Positions 53,049 to 61,836 of a stretch of DNA of 64,000 bases are shown here, piece by piece. The stretch's first letter is position 1, and each line of letters opens with the position of its first letter. The notes under the pieces were generated by a model that did no database searches, had not been told where the DNA came from, and saw nothing but the letters and a program-made list of their open reading frames with translations. The DNA lies in assembly GCA_958366705.1 (NCBI GenBank), contig CATXCB010000004.1, forward strand, positions 62,001-126,000, read 5' to 3'. Source of the DNA: an uncultured bacterium. Its GTDB lineage: Bacteria > Cyanobacteriota > Vampirovibrionia > Gastranaerophilales > Gastranaerophilaceae. The position numbers were made by a program, and so were the translations under genes.

Positions 53049-54626
53049 CTACCCTTTAGCTTTATTCTTTTTAAACAGCAATAACAATGGAATAAGCATA
53101 AAGCAAAGGAGTCCGAATATTCTGAATGAATCCATAAATGCCCACAGACTGGATTGTTTTAACAAGGTTCCATATTGAGAATATTCAGCCATATGTTTTG
53201 CAACAGAAATATGGGTATACTGTGAAAGAGCTGCTGTTGTAGATTGAACACGTTCTACAAACGCAGGATTTAATTCGCTCAACTTGCCAACCATCATATA
53301 CTGGTGAATCTGACCAAATCTTGTAATCATTGTTGCAACAAGTGATGTTCCTATTGCACTACCGATATTTTTTAACAAATTTTGAAGCCCTGTTGCATTT
53401 GTCATTTGGACATTTGACATTGTTTCCATTGAAAGGTTAATTATCGGAATGAAAGAAAGTCCCATTCCCAGCCCCATAATAAAGTTTGGAATCATAATAT
53501 TGATATTTGATATTTGCAAGTTTAAAAAGCCTAAATCTAAACCTGCAACACCGAGTAAAAATAATCCGATAGCTACAAGAAGTCTTTTATCGGCTTTATC
53601 TGCAATAAACGCACAAATAATGGTTGCCGTCATACACCCTACACCACGAGGCATCATAGAAAATCCGCTTAAAAAAGCTGTGTATCCCATCATACTTTGT
53701 AAAAACTGAGGCAGAACAGCAAGAGAAGCATATAAAACAGCCTGCATAACAACTTGAACAATTGTACCTATAACAAAGTTTCTGTCTTTAAATACACTTA
53801 AATCAACTAAAGTGTCTTTTCTTACAATCTGAGAAACAAAGAAACAAATTCCTGATATGCAAGACAATGCAAATAACCAGCAAATCCAAGGAGCATTAAA
53901 CCAATCTGCATTGTTTCCTTTATCAAAAAATACCTGTAAACATAATAACCATAATGCTAAAAAGAAGAATCCCAGCCCATCTATTTTTACATTTTTCTGA
54001 CGATGAGAATACGGCGGGTTAAATAAAAGTTTTTTAGCTAAAATTGCTGCCAGACAGCCAAAAGGAACATTTATAAAGAAAATCCATGGCCAAGACCAGT
54101 TATCCGTAATCCAACCGCCCAAAACAGGCCCAATAATAGGAGCAAAAATAACCCCCATACCAAAAATAGACATTGCCATACCACGTTTTTCTTTAGGAAA
54201 ACTTTCCATCATAATTGCCTGCGAAATTGGTAAAATCCCTCCTCCGCCTGCACCTTGCAGGACTCTAAAGATTACCATTTCTCCAAGATTTCTTGCCATA
54301 CCGCAAAGCATTGAGGCAATTGTAAAAATCAAAATACTTATAATATAAAAATTCTTTCTGCCAAGAAGTTTACTAAAAAAATCAACTGACGGAATAATAA
54401 TACCGCTGGCAATCAAATAACTTGTTAAAATCCACATACTTTCATCACGTGTAGCTGAAAAACTTCCTGCCATATGCGGCAAAGCAACGTTCGCGATTGT
54501 ACCGTCAATTACATATATGAATACGGCAAGCATTGTTGGAATTACTGAAATCCATGGATTCTCAGGTAAATATTGACTATCATCGTCTTGTTGTATTGTG
54601 TTTTCTTTTAAAACTTCTTCTGACAT
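53049..54626 (-). CDS. emrB: EmrB/QacA-type MFS multidrug efflux transporter (DHA2, 14 helices)
   Basis: This ~525-residue transporter shows the DHA2 family motifs: LAVFIYVIDGTIANVALPHMAG (helix 1), ESMWILTSYLIASGIIIP, GRKNFYIISILIFTIASMLCG and RVLQGAGGGGILPISQAIMM (motif C and its neighbours), with about 14 membrane helices. With the adjacent membrane-fusion protein it should form a tripartite pump. I start at the ATG at 54626 (GAGGG upstream), not the one at 54644. It follows emrA on the minus strand after a 78-base gap with a hairpin. Confidence 0.92.
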   Translation of the reverse strand: MSEEVLKENTIQQDDDSQYLPENPWISVIPTMLAVFIYVIDGTIANVALPHMAGSFSATRDESMWILTSYLIASGIIIPSVDFFSKLLGRKNFYIISILIFTIASMLCGMARNLGEMVIFRVLQGAGGGGILPISQAIMMESFPKEKRGMAMSIFGMGVIFAPIIGPVLGGWITDNWSWPWIFFINVPFGCLAAILAKKLLFNPPYSHRQKNVKIDGLGFFFLALWLLCLQVFFDKGNNADWFNAPWICWLFALSCISGICFFVSQIVRKDTLVDLSVFKDRNFVIGTIVQVVMQAVLYASLAVLPQFLQSMMGYTAFLSGFSMMPRGVGCMTATIICAFIADKADKRLLVAIGLFLLGVAGLDLGFLNLQISNINIMIPNFIMGLGMGLSFIPIINLSMETMSNVQMTNATGLQNLLKNIGSAIGTSLVATMITRFGQIHQYMMVGKLSELNPAFVERVQSTTAALSQYTHISVAKHMAEYSQYGTLLKQSSLWAFMDSFRIFGLLCFMLIPLLLLFKKNKAKG

Positions 54627-54653
54627 TATTCCCTCTTTATGCAACTTTGATAA

Positions 54654-54685
54654 AAGAATACCGGCTTTAAAGTGCCGATATTCTT
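54654..54685 (-). terminator. intercistronic hairpin between emrA and emrB
   Basis: AAGAATACCGGC pairs with GCCGATATTCTT (one G-T pair) around an eight-base loop, followed on the minus strand by a TTTT. It may attenuate transcription into emrB or stabilise mRNA ends. Confidence 0.5.
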
Positions 54686-54704
54686 TAAAATTCTATATCT
54701 TTAA

Positions 54705-55721
54705 TTATTTTTTAACTTTAACTTTTGGAACAACTGACATTCCCGGAACGATATTGTATTTATCAGTATCAATTTTTTCAGTAAATACAATTTTCACAGG
54801 TATTCTTTGAACAATTTTTACGAATGAACCAACAGCATTTTCCGGTGGGAATAAGCTTGATTTTGCGCCAGACGCTCTTTGAATACTGTCAATTTTACCT
54901 TTGAAAACTTTATTAGGGTATGTATCAATTTTTATATCAACAGGCTGACCTGGTTTCATATCTCGTAACTGATTTTCTTTGAAGTTAGCAACAATCCAAA
55001 CTTCTTCTGGAACAAGAGTAAACAATGGAGAACCTGCAGTTACCCACATACCTTCTTCTACTCTACGAGAAGATACAGTTCCTGATTGAGGAGCATAAAC
55101 TTTTGTATAAGATAAATCTAAAGCAGCTTTATCTTTAGCAGCTTTTGCAGATCTTAAATTGGCGTCTGCCACTGTTGTACCGTTCTTATCGGAAAATAAT
55201 GCCTGTTTTGCCTGTGTTAAACCTGCTTTTGCATCATCATATTTTACCTGAGCGGCATCGAGAGTTTGTTTTGAAACTGCACCTTGTTCATATAAATTTG
55301 TATATCTGTCTAAATCTTTTTTTGCTAAAGCTATTGCAGAATCTGCAGCAGCTAAATTTGCTTTAGCATTAGCTTGATCTAATTTTATTTTTTCATACAT
55401 AGAATCAGCTTGTTCAAGTTTAATCTTATAATCGTCAGCATCAATAACTGCAACCAGATCTCCAGCTTTAACATGCTGGTTATCAGTTACATAAACTTCT
55501 TGAATTTGACCGGAAACACGCGGTGAAACATTTACTGTTGTAGTTTCAACATATGCATCATCTGTTGATTGATACTTCATTTCATGAGCTATATAAAAAC
55601 CGCATAAAACAGCTAAAACTAAAACAACAACACCGACAATAGTTCTTTTTACGCCTTTTGGTTTTTCCGGTTGAGTTTCTTTTTCTTCTTTTATTTCTTG
55701 TTCTTGAATTTTTTCTTCCAT
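54705..55721 (-). CDS. emrA: EmrA/HlyD-type membrane fusion protein
   Basis: This ~338-residue adaptor has a short cytosolic, charged N-terminus, one membrane helix (TIVGVVVLVLAVLCGFYIAH), a biotinyl-lipoyl-like domain (YVETTTVNVSPRVSGQIQEV and HVKAGDLVAVIDADDYK), a coiled-coil hairpin (~85-190) and a beta-barrel (APQSGTVSSRRVEEGMWV). It bridges the MFS pump to an outer-membrane channel. I start at the ATG at 55721, with AGAGG seven bases upstream. Eleven bases separate it from the MarR stop, so the operon order is marR-emrA-emrB. Confidence 0.93.
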   Translation of the reverse strand: MEEKIQEQEIKEEKETQPEKPKGVKRTIVGVVVLVLAVLCGFYIAHEMKYQSTDDAYVETTTVNVSPRVSGQIQEVYVTDNQHVKAGDLVAVIDADDYKIKLEQADSMYEKIKLDQANAKANLAAADSAIALAKKDLDRYTNLYEQGAVSKQTLDAAQVKYDDAKAGLTQAKQALFSDKNGTTVADANLRSAKAAKDKAALDLSYTKVYAPQSGTVSSRRVEEGMWVTAGSPLFTLVPEEVWIVANFKENQLRDMKPGQPVDIKIDTYPNKVFKGKIDSIQRASGAKSSLFPPENAVGSFVKIVQRIPVKIVFTEKIDTDKYNIVPGMSVVPKVKVKK

Positions 55722-55732
55722 TTTATAACCTC

Positions 55733-56194
55733 TTATATATTCATTTCTACTTCTTTTTCTAAACATTCACGGAATCTTATTACAGATTTCATTAAATTAT
55801 TTTTATCTTCTTCTGAAAATACTTTCGGAACTTTATCTATATAGTCTTTTAATATTTTGGAAACTTTTACAGTAACATCCTTTCCTTCTTTTGTAAGTTC
55901 CATTTTTCGAACTAAACGATTATTTTTTGTATCAACGAATCTTTGTATATAACCTTTTTCTTCTAATGAATTTAGGATTCTACCGGTATTTGCTCTATCT
56001 TTCAATATCAGCTTTGCTAAATCTCTCTGGCAAATACTATCGTTTGTTAATATTGTATCAAGAGTTACGAATTCGTCCAGTGTTACAGGCAAACCTAAAT
56101 TATGAAATATCTGCATTCCAAGATATCTGCAATACTTTGCTGTCTGCTCAAGCTGGTAATATATAGAATCTGTATAATGTTCGCATTCAACCAT
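55733..56194 (-). CDS. MarR-family transcriptional regulator
   Basis: This 153-residue winged-helix repressor has the MarR pattern LTNDSICQRDLAKLILKDRANTGRILNSLEEKGYIQRFVDTKNNRL, where the last part (RFVDTKNNRL) is the wing (DxRxxR-like). It should bind a small inhibitor and control the efflux genes next to it. The palindrome at 56236-56251, between it and the divergent outer-membrane gene, is the best operator candidate. It heads the minus-strand emrA-emrB operon. Confidence 0.93.
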   Translation of the reverse strand: MVECEHYTDSIYYQLEQTAKYCRYLGMQIFHNLGLPVTLDEFVTLDTILTNDSICQRDLAKLILKDRANTGRILNSLEEKGYIQRFVDTKNNRLVRKMELTKEGKDVTVKVSKILKDYIDKVPKVFSEEDKNNLMKSVIRFRECLEKEVEMNI

Positions 56195-56235
56195 ATGTTA
56201 TAATTTTGATTATTCTATTTGTTGTAAAAATAATG

Positions 56236-56251
56236 TGTTGCATTTGCAACA
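56236..56251. promoter_or_regulatory. candidate MarR operator
   Basis: TGTTGCA-TT-TGCAACA, a perfect 7-2-7 palindrome, overlaps TTGCAT (56238-56243), the -35 of a likely promoter for the 56312 gene with TATCAT (56261-56266) after a 17-base spacer. It lies in the 117-base divergent gap between marR and that gene. Confidence 0.6.
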
Positions 56252-56311
56252 GTATTATGTTATCATACTGATATAGAAAATGCAAGTATATTTTTTAGAG
56301 GACTTAAAACA

Positions 56312-57712
56312 TTGAAAAAGAGAATTATAACACTATTATTAGCAAGTTTTATTTTTACAAATATCGCTCCGGTTTCATGTCTTGCTCTTGGAAAAGATTC
56401 AACTAAAGAGCCAAAAAAAGTTTCTATTTCCAAAACGCACAAACAAAGACAAAAAAGTGATGAATTTAAATATGAATATATTAATTACAACTGGTGGAGC
56501 AACTTTAATGATGAAATATTAAACAGTTACATTGATCGCGCCATAAAAAACAATTACGATTTAAAAATGGCAACTATTGCGGTTGATGAATATTATCAGG
56601 CTGTAAAAATTCAATTTGCAAGCGAATTGCCTACTGCAGGTGCAGGATTTGGCCCTGGTTATGCTAAAATGCCGGGTATGTCTGATGCAGATTGGGGTTT
56701 TGCAATGCCGGCTTTTGTTAATTATGAACTTGATTTATTCTTGAAAAATCATGACAAAACAAAAGCTTCAAAAAAAGAATATGAAGCTTCATTGCAGGAT
56801 GAAAGAGCAACTTATATTGCAATTGCTTCTGCTGTTGGAACAACTTATTTTAACATTGTTAAATTAGACAAAATGATTTCTCTACAGGAAGAAATTGTTA
56901 AAGACAGAAAATTGATATACGATTTAATGCTTGCCAGAAACAAAGAGGGTTTAACTTCCACTGCTGATACTGTTAAAGCTAACAAAGCATACATTGCAGG
57001 AAACACTGATTTAACAGAATACAAAAAGCAGAGAACAAAATTATTAAATCAACTATGTGTTTTAATTGGGGAAAACCCTAACAACGCAGAAAAAATTACC
57101 AGAACAAACTTTGATAATCTTAAATTTTCAGGAGTAATACCGGCTGAAATTTCATCTGAAGTTATATCACAAAGACCGGATTACATAAAAGCTGAAAAGA
57201 TGATTCAAAAAGCCGGATTAGATGTACGGGTTGCAAGAAAAGAATTTTTGCCATCTATAAATTTAACAGGTTTGGCATTCTTTTTAGCAGGTGATATCGG
57301 AAGTTTATGGACTACAAAAAATGCTCTTGCTGCACTTGGCGGAGGTTTGAATCTTCCAATATTCACAGGCGGCAGAAGAATTGCAAACCTAAGAATAAAA
57401 AAAGATGAATATGAAAGGATTCTAAATAATTACTATAAAACCAATCTGACTGCTATTCAAGAAGTTAATGATGCTCTTGTATCAATAAAACTTGACCAGA
57501 AAAAGTATGAAGACACAAAAACTCAAGCAAAATTGGAAAGAGAAGACTTCGGATACAGTACACATAAGTATAATCAGGGAACTATTTCAAAGCTTGATTT
57601 AGTACAGGTAAGAGAAAACGTATTATTTACAGACAAACAGGTTGTAAATGATAAAATTAACTGCCTTGTAGATTATATTGGACTCTACAAAGCTGTAGGA
57701 ACACAATTATAA
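56312..57712 (+). CDS. outer-membrane efflux protein (NodT/TolC family)
   Basis: This 466-residue channel protein has an N-terminal signal sequence ending near PVSC, close to but not a standard lipobox. The typical NodT start YNWWSNFNDEILNSYIDRAIKNNYDLK follows (core WWSNFNDEILNSYIDRAI). Repeated coiled-coil segments come next, with the second-half motif RPDYIKAEKMIQKAGLDVRVARKEFLPSINLTG and LGGGLNLPIFTGGR. It forms the exit duct for the EmrAB pump. The start is a TTG with AGAGGA seven to twelve bases upstream; I see no better in-frame ATG. It is divergent from marR. Confidence 0.9.
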   Translation: MKKRIITLLLASFIFTNIAPVSCLALGKDSTKEPKKVSISKTHKQRQKSDEFKYEYINYNWWSNFNDEILNSYIDRAIKNNYDLKMATIAVDEYYQAVKIQFASELPTAGAGFGPGYAKMPGMSDADWGFAMPAFVNYELDLFLKNHDKTKASKKEYEASLQDERATYIAIASAVGTTYFNIVKLDKMISLQEEIVKDRKLIYDLMLARNKEGLTSTADTVKANKAYIAGNTDLTEYKKQRTKLLNQLCVLIGENPNNAEKITRTNFDNLKFSGVIPAEISSEVISQRPDYIKAEKMIQKAGLDVRVARKEFLPSINLTGLAFFLAGDIGSLWTTKNALAALGGGLNLPIFTGGRRIANLRIKKDEYERILNNYYKTNLTAIQEVNDALVSIKLDQKKYEDTKTQAKLEREDFGYSTHKYNQGTISKLDLVQVRENVLFTDKQVVNDKINCLVDYIGLYKAVGTQL

Positions 57713-57756
57713 AAACCGAATCAAACAAAATCTTAATCATATTTTTACTTACTAAA

Positions 57757-57786
57757 AACCGGTACATTGTACCGGCTTTATTTTAT
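57757..57786 (+). terminator. intrinsic terminator
   Basis: CCGGTAC-ATT-GTACCGG with flanking A and T runs ends the outer-membrane gene; symmetry suggests it may serve the convergent gene too. Confidence 0.75.
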
Positions 57787-57803
57787 AAGTATAAACTTAT
57801 CAA

Positions 57804-58646
57804 TTAAGCTTTAATTTCTTTTGGATGGGCAACTATATCTCGAGTTTTGGAAGCAAAATAACCGGCTAAACCTGTTAATAAAGTTCCAGAAACATATACT
57901 ATAGCACTAAATTTATTTGTTTTTAGAACCTTTTTATATAAGTCAGGAGAAAGAACTTGTTTTGCCAGTTTATTCCCTCTTGATGATGCTTTTAACTCTT
58001 CAGCTAACATTGGTAATCCTGCTAAAATTGATAATTTTCCTGCATTTTCTTTAATAAAAGTTGTAGTTTTATCAAAAAAGCCTTTTGGTTCTTCACCATC
58101 TGCTTTTTTACGTTTCAAAAGTGCAGTCAAAAGAATAACACCGGTTGCATACATACCTGGCATGCGTAAATTTTGTAATGTTTTCCAAAATTTACTTGAA
58201 TTACGATTTATTGCATGACCTATTTCATGAAAACCGGCAGTACCCATATTCTTTTTCTTTAATATAATTCTATTACTTCCATCCAAAAAGAACGCGGCAT
58301 TACGTCCTCTTGTTGCTCCAACAAGTGGATTTTGTAGCTCCATGATTTTATCAAAAATTATATTTTTTGCAATTTGTTTTGTTCTTAGTTTAGGTTCAAT
58401 TATTTTAACTCCTGCCTCTTTCATTTTTGAAATTTCCAGAGCTTTATCAAGTCCTTTACTAATTTCAACAGTATCTATGCCTAAATTTATTTTTCTCATT
58501 TGAGTTAATCCGTAATTTACAATTGGTAAACTCGCTAATGTCACAGCAGATGCAACAGTGGTACCTGCTGCAAACGCTCCTGCATTATTGATAAAACCAG
58601 GTTTTTGATATTGCTTGCCATCATTTGTTGTAATCATTGAACTCAA
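57804..58646 (-). CDS. membrane protein with HEXXH (zincin-like) motif
   Basis: This 280-residue protein contains TAGFHEIGHAINRNSSKFW, a textbook zinc-metallopeptidase motif H-E-I-G-H. A possible third ligand lies in MLAEELKASSRG about 75 residues later. Hydrophobic segments surround it (~10-32, ~155-175 and ~245-262). The N-terminal SNRIILKKKNMG may be a substrate strand. I recognise no named peptidase family. It resembles in composition the Gly/Ala-rich membrane proteins at 22310 and 23299. If active it would be a membrane-embedded or membrane-edge protease. Confidence 0.65.
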   Translation of the reverse strand: MSSMITTNDGKQYQKPGFINNAGAFAAGTTVASAVTLASLPIVNYGLTQMRKINLGIDTVEISKGLDKALEISKMKEAGVKIIEPKLRTKQIAKNIIFDKIMELQNPLVGATRGRNAAFFLDGSNRIILKKKNMGTAGFHEIGHAINRNSSKFWKTLQNLRMPGMYATGVILLTALLKRKKADGEEPKGFFDKTTTFIKENAGKLSILAGLPMLAEELKASSRGNKLAKQVLSPDLYKKVLKTNKFSAIVYVSGTLLTGLAGYFASKTRDIVAHPKEIKA

Positions 58647-58743
58647 AATTCCTTAAACTTCCTACTAATCATATTTATATAAGGATAAAAATTTAATAAT
58701 ATTGCTTATTTTTACTTTTAGATTTTACAAATTTTTACCAAAT

Positions 58744-58772
58744 AAAATGGTGGGTATTCCCACCATTTTATA
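58744..58772 (-). terminator. intrinsic terminator of ilvE
   Basis: AAAATGGTGGG pairs with CCCACCATTTT around TATT, an 11-bp stem downstream of ilvE on the minus strand. Confidence 0.8.
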
Positions 58773-58798
58773 ATTTTTTCATTATTAAAGTTAAATTA

Positions 58799-59836
58799 TT
58801 ATTTTATTTCTACTATCCAACCTTCAGGAGCTTCAATTCTACCATATTGAATACCTGTCAACGTTTCATATAGTTTTTTAGAAACAGGCCCCATTTCGTT
58901 CATGCCTGAAGGGAAGCAGATTTCTTTACCATGGTCAACAATTTTACCGACAGGAGAAATGACAGCAGCAGTTCCGCATAATCCGCATTCGGCAAAATCT
59001 TTCAACTCAGATAAATAGATTTCTCTTTCTTCTGTTTCAAGACCAAGGTATTCTTTTGCAACATACATCAATGATCTTCTTGTAATTGACGGTAAAATAC
59101 TGCTTGATTTTGGAGTAATTACTTTATTATCTTTAGTAACAAAGAAGAAATTAGCTCCGCCAGTTTCTTCAACCTTTGTACGGGTCAAAGCATCAGGATA
59201 TAAGTTTTCATCATAACCCTGTTTATGAGCCTCAACAATTGCATGCAAACTCATTGCGTAATTTAAACCTGCTTTAACATGTCCTGTTCCATTTGGAGCC
59301 GCGCGGTCAAAGTCACTTACAGTCAAAGTAATAGGTTTTGCTCCACCTTTAAAATATGGACCAACCGGAGATGCAAAAATTCTAAATTGATATTCATCAG
59401 ATGGTTTAACACCCATAACAGGGGCTGAGCCAAACATAAAAGGTCTTAAATATAATGTTGCACCTGTTTCGTATGGAGGAACGTATTTTAAGTTTGCTTT
59501 AACTACTTCTTTTACCGCTTCCACAAATCTTTCTTCTGGAAAAACTGGCATTTCAAGTCTTTTTGCAGTATCGGCCATTCTTTTTGCGTTTAGGTCAGGT
59601 CTAAAAACAACGACTTTTCCGTCTACAGTTCTGTATGCTTTCATCCCCTCAAAACAGGTTTGAGCATATTGCAAAACTCCTGCACTCTCATTCAGTACAA
59701 TATTTGCATCTTCTGTAATACTTCCAGCGTCCCATTTGCCATCTTTGTAATTTGAAACGTATCTTTTTTCAGTTTTGTGATAACCAAATCCTATATTTGA
59801 CCAATCAATATTTTTTTCTTCCATAAGTGCCACCAT
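58799..59836 (-). CDS. ilvE: branched-chain amino acid aminotransferase
   Basis: This 345-residue fold-type IV PLP enzyme interconverts branched-chain amino acids and 2-oxo acids. QTCFEGMKAYR, RPDLNAKRM and LYLRPFMFGS match the family, VKAGLNYAMS holds the PLP Lys, and EETGGANFF is the usual cofactor-clamp motif. The ATG at 59836 has AGGAA six bases upstream, so I keep it over the ATG at 59824. It is transcribed with dnaN upstream (46-base gap) but has its own terminator. Confidence 0.95.
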   Translation of the reverse strand: MVALMEEKNIDWSNIGFGYHKTEKRYVSNYKDGKWDAGSITEDANIVLNESAGVLQYAQTCFEGMKAYRTVDGKVVVFRPDLNAKRMADTAKRLEMPVFPEERFVEAVKEVVKANLKYVPPYETGATLYLRPFMFGSAPVMGVKPSDEYQFRIFASPVGPYFKGGAKPITLTVSDFDRAAPNGTGHVKAGLNYAMSLHAIVEAHKQGYDENLYPDALTRTKVEETGGANFFFVTKDNKVITPKSSSILPSITRRSLMYVAKEYLGLETEEREIYLSELKDFAECGLCGTAAVISPVGKIVDHGKEICFPSGMNEMGPVSKKLYETLTGIQYGRIEAPEGWIVEIK

Positions 59837-59882
59837 AACAAATTCCTTTCCTAGGGCTCTAAATATGTTATACTCGCCATTC

Positions 59883-61004
59883 TTATCTAATTTGAACAGG
59901 CATAATCAAACAAATGAAATCTTCTTCACTGTTTGGTTTTAAAACAGTAGCAGATAAACTTGCATTTAATCCGATTATAACCTCTTCGCTTTCGATGATT
60001 CTCAAAGCATCAAGAACAAATTTATAATTAAACGCAATCAACAATTCTTCTGCTGTATATTGAATATCTATTTTATCTTCTGATTTACCTGCATCTGGAG
60101 TATCTGCTGATAATGTCAGCTCGTTATCCGCAAAAAGCATTTTGACAATACTTGTTTTATCGTTAACCATAACAGAAACTCTTTCCAGAGCTGCAATTAA
60201 TTGAGATACTTTTACTACAGCTTGTTTTGGACTTTCTGCAGGAATAAGCTGATTATACTTAGGGAATTGTCCTTCTAAAAGTCTTGAAATAGTCAATGTT
60301 TTTTCTGTTTTTAAAATAATTGTAGATTTATCTTTGCAAATTTTTATGCTTTCTTCATCAATAAATGAACTCATTTTTAAAAATTCATTTAAAGTTCTTG
60401 ATGGAATAATTAACTGGGTTTGTTCTGTAATACCACTGGTTAATTTTTCACGAACTCTTGCAAGTCTGTTGCCGTCAGTTGAAGCAATTTCAAGAATTCC
60501 GTTAGAAAAATCACAAACTATTCCTGATAACAAATTGCTTACTTCATAACTTGCAGCAGCAAAACCAGCTTGCTTAATAGCTTTTAAAAATGGTTTTAAT
60601 TCAACATCAAAACATTGAGTTTCATCCATATTATAATTAGAAACTTCCGGAGGAAATTCTTGTGCTGAAATTCCGATAATATCAAACTTCGATTTCTGGC
60701 AGGTAATACTTACATTAGTACCATCTTCTTCTGTTTCAAAAGTCACAAGGTCATTTCCGAGTTTAGAAACAATTTCATTTAACTTCTTAGCAGGAAGAGT
60801 GATTTTACCCGGTATTTCTACCTGAGCATCAACCGTTGTAATAACAGTTAAAACCAAATCTGTAGCTGTTAAACGTATTGAGTTATTTTCCAAAGTTTCA
60901 ATTAAAATATTATACAAAACAGGCTGAACAGCTTTTTGCGAGGTTGCTCTTTCAACAATTTTAATCCCGTTAAATAAATCTTCTTTTCTAATTATGAATT
61001 TCAT
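59883..61004 (-). CDS. dnaN: DNA polymerase III beta sliding clamp
   Basis: This ~373-residue protein forms the ring that holds the replicative polymerase on DNA. The start MKFIIRKEDLFNGIKIVE, the central TDGNRLARVR and the C-terminal LIMPVQIR (family end LMPVRL-type) are diagnostic. All three clamp domains are complete. AAAGGAG lies eleven bases before the ATG at 61004 and five before an in-frame TTG at 61010; the protein's usual start (MKF) favours the ATG. There is no dnaA or recF nearby, and the region upstream shows no DnaA-box cluster. Confidence 0.96.
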   Translation of the reverse strand: MKFIIRKEDLFNGIKIVERATSQKAVQPVLYNILIETLENNSIRLTATDLVLTVITTVDAQVEIPGKITLPAKKLNEIVSKLGNDLVTFETEEDGTNVSITCQKSKFDIIGISAQEFPPEVSNYNMDETQCFDVELKPFLKAIKQAGFAAASYEVSNLLSGIVCDFSNGILEIASTDGNRLARVREKLTSGITEQTQLIIPSRTLNEFLKMSSFIDEESIKICKDKSTIILKTEKTLTISRLLEGQFPKYNQLIPAESPKQAVVKVSQLIAALERVSVMVNDKTSIVKMLFADNELTLSADTPDAGKSEDKIDIQYTAEELLIAFNYKFVLDALRIIESEEVIIGLNASLSATVLKPNSEEDFICLIMPVQIR

Positions 61005-61147
61005 ACCCAATCATACTCCTTTAATCAATACTTTTTATCAGTATAGAATAAATAAACCTAAAAATAAAATAATAGTAAAATTGTGCAGAAATAATCCGTA
61101 ACAAATACTATAAGCTTTGCCTCCGTTATAACCTAAACTATGGAGAA

Positions 61148-61275
61148 TTGTCATACTGAAACTTTTGCCGAAGTATCTTATAATCAGATTCTTCGGTTAC
61201 CCCACTGCACTTGCATTAAACGGGACTCCACTACGTTCTCGTCCTCTGCTCGTGTACTTTTAGAATGACATATAG
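61148..61275. repeat. dispersed repeat, inverted copy of the 28757-28935 type
   Basis: On the minus strand it reads GTCATTCTAAAAGTACACG, GAGAACGTAGTGGAGTCC, ACCGAAGAATCTGATTA and CTTCGGCAAAAGTTTCAG, as in 28757-28935. The remaining bases of the 61005-61363 gap hold no gene; a terminator follows. Confidence 0.75.
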
Positions 61276-61310
61276 CTAAATAGTATTTCCATCCTTTATA
61301 TAATAAATAA

Positions 61311-61336
61311 AAGGTCAGTCTGGATAGACTGACCTT
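61311..61336 (-). terminator. intrinsic terminator of the 61364 gene
   Basis: AAGGTCAGTCT pairs with AGACTGACCTT around GGAT; on the minus strand it is followed by TTTTATTTATTAT. Confidence 0.85.
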
Positions 61337-61339
61337 GAA

Positions 61340-61349
61340 TATGTGAGTA
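61340..61349 (-). repeat. 3' arm of gene-flanking inverted repeat
   Basis: TATGTGAGTA on the plus strand (TACTCACATA on the minus strand) is complementary to 61827-61836 and lies 14 bases after the stop of the 61364 gene and three before its terminator. Confidence 0.75.
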
Positions 61350-61363
61350 TCGTTTTATTTATA

Positions 61364-61810
61364 TTAAGCGAATAATTCAGCAAATGGAGAGTTTTTATCT
61401 TGAAGATGTGATGCTACAGTTGCGTATTCAACACCATCAGAGGCGTAATTTGTTCCTTGAGCAACTCTTGCTGCATCTGTATTTGTATATTTTAATGCAA
61501 ATAATTTTGCATCAAAATTTCCACCCAATGAGTTGATATTATCAAATGTGTATCCTGATACTAATTTACCATTTTCAATATCTTTTGCAGAAGCTAATCC
61601 CTGTGCTTCAGGTGAATTTACTTTTACTTTGTTTGATAAGTTATCAATTGTAGAAGATATATCTGTTCTTTGAATTGTGTTTGTTGTTTTAAAATCAATT
61701 GGTTTGTTAGCTCCAACGTTAGTTGTTTTATTAGTAGAAGCTGTTTGTTTTGCCTGCTGTATACCGTTTAAGTATCTAAAAGCATCATTTCCGTTAATTC
61801 CGTTTACCAT
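61364..61810 (-). CDS. small protein with C-terminal QDxNxPFA(D/E)LF tag (second copy)
   Basis: This 148-residue protein has no membrane segment or signal peptide and is rich in Asn, Thr and Ser. Its end, HLQDKNSPFAELFA, parallels NIQDPNGPFADLFC of the 1654 gene product; the rest differs. AAAGGAGA precedes the ATG, and flanking TGTGAGTA/TACTCACA arms plus a terminator give the same architecture as that gene. I recognise no family. The two are best viewed as members of one small-protein family with a common C-terminal signal. Confidence 0.75.
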   Translation of the reverse strand: MVNGINGNDAFRYLNGIQQAKQTASTNKTTNVGANKPIDFKTTNTIQRTDISSTIDNLSNKVKVNSPEAQGLASAKDIENGKLVSGYTFDNINSLGGNFDAKLFALKYTNTDAARVAQGTNYASDGVEYATVASHLQDKNSPFAELFA

Positions 61811-61826
61811 TGTCGAATCTCCTTTG

Positions 61827-61836
61827 TACTCACATA
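61827..61836 (-). repeat. 5' arm of gene-flanking inverted repeat
   Basis: TACTCACATA on the plus strand (TATGTGAGTA on the minus strand) lies two bases before the AAGGAGA site of the 61364 gene and pairs with 61340-61349. Confidence 0.75.

Noticed and set aside
61005..61363. Origin of replication next to dnaN.
   Set aside because: The gap upstream of dnaN contains a dispersed repeat and terminator but no cluster of DnaA-like boxes and no dnaA gene.
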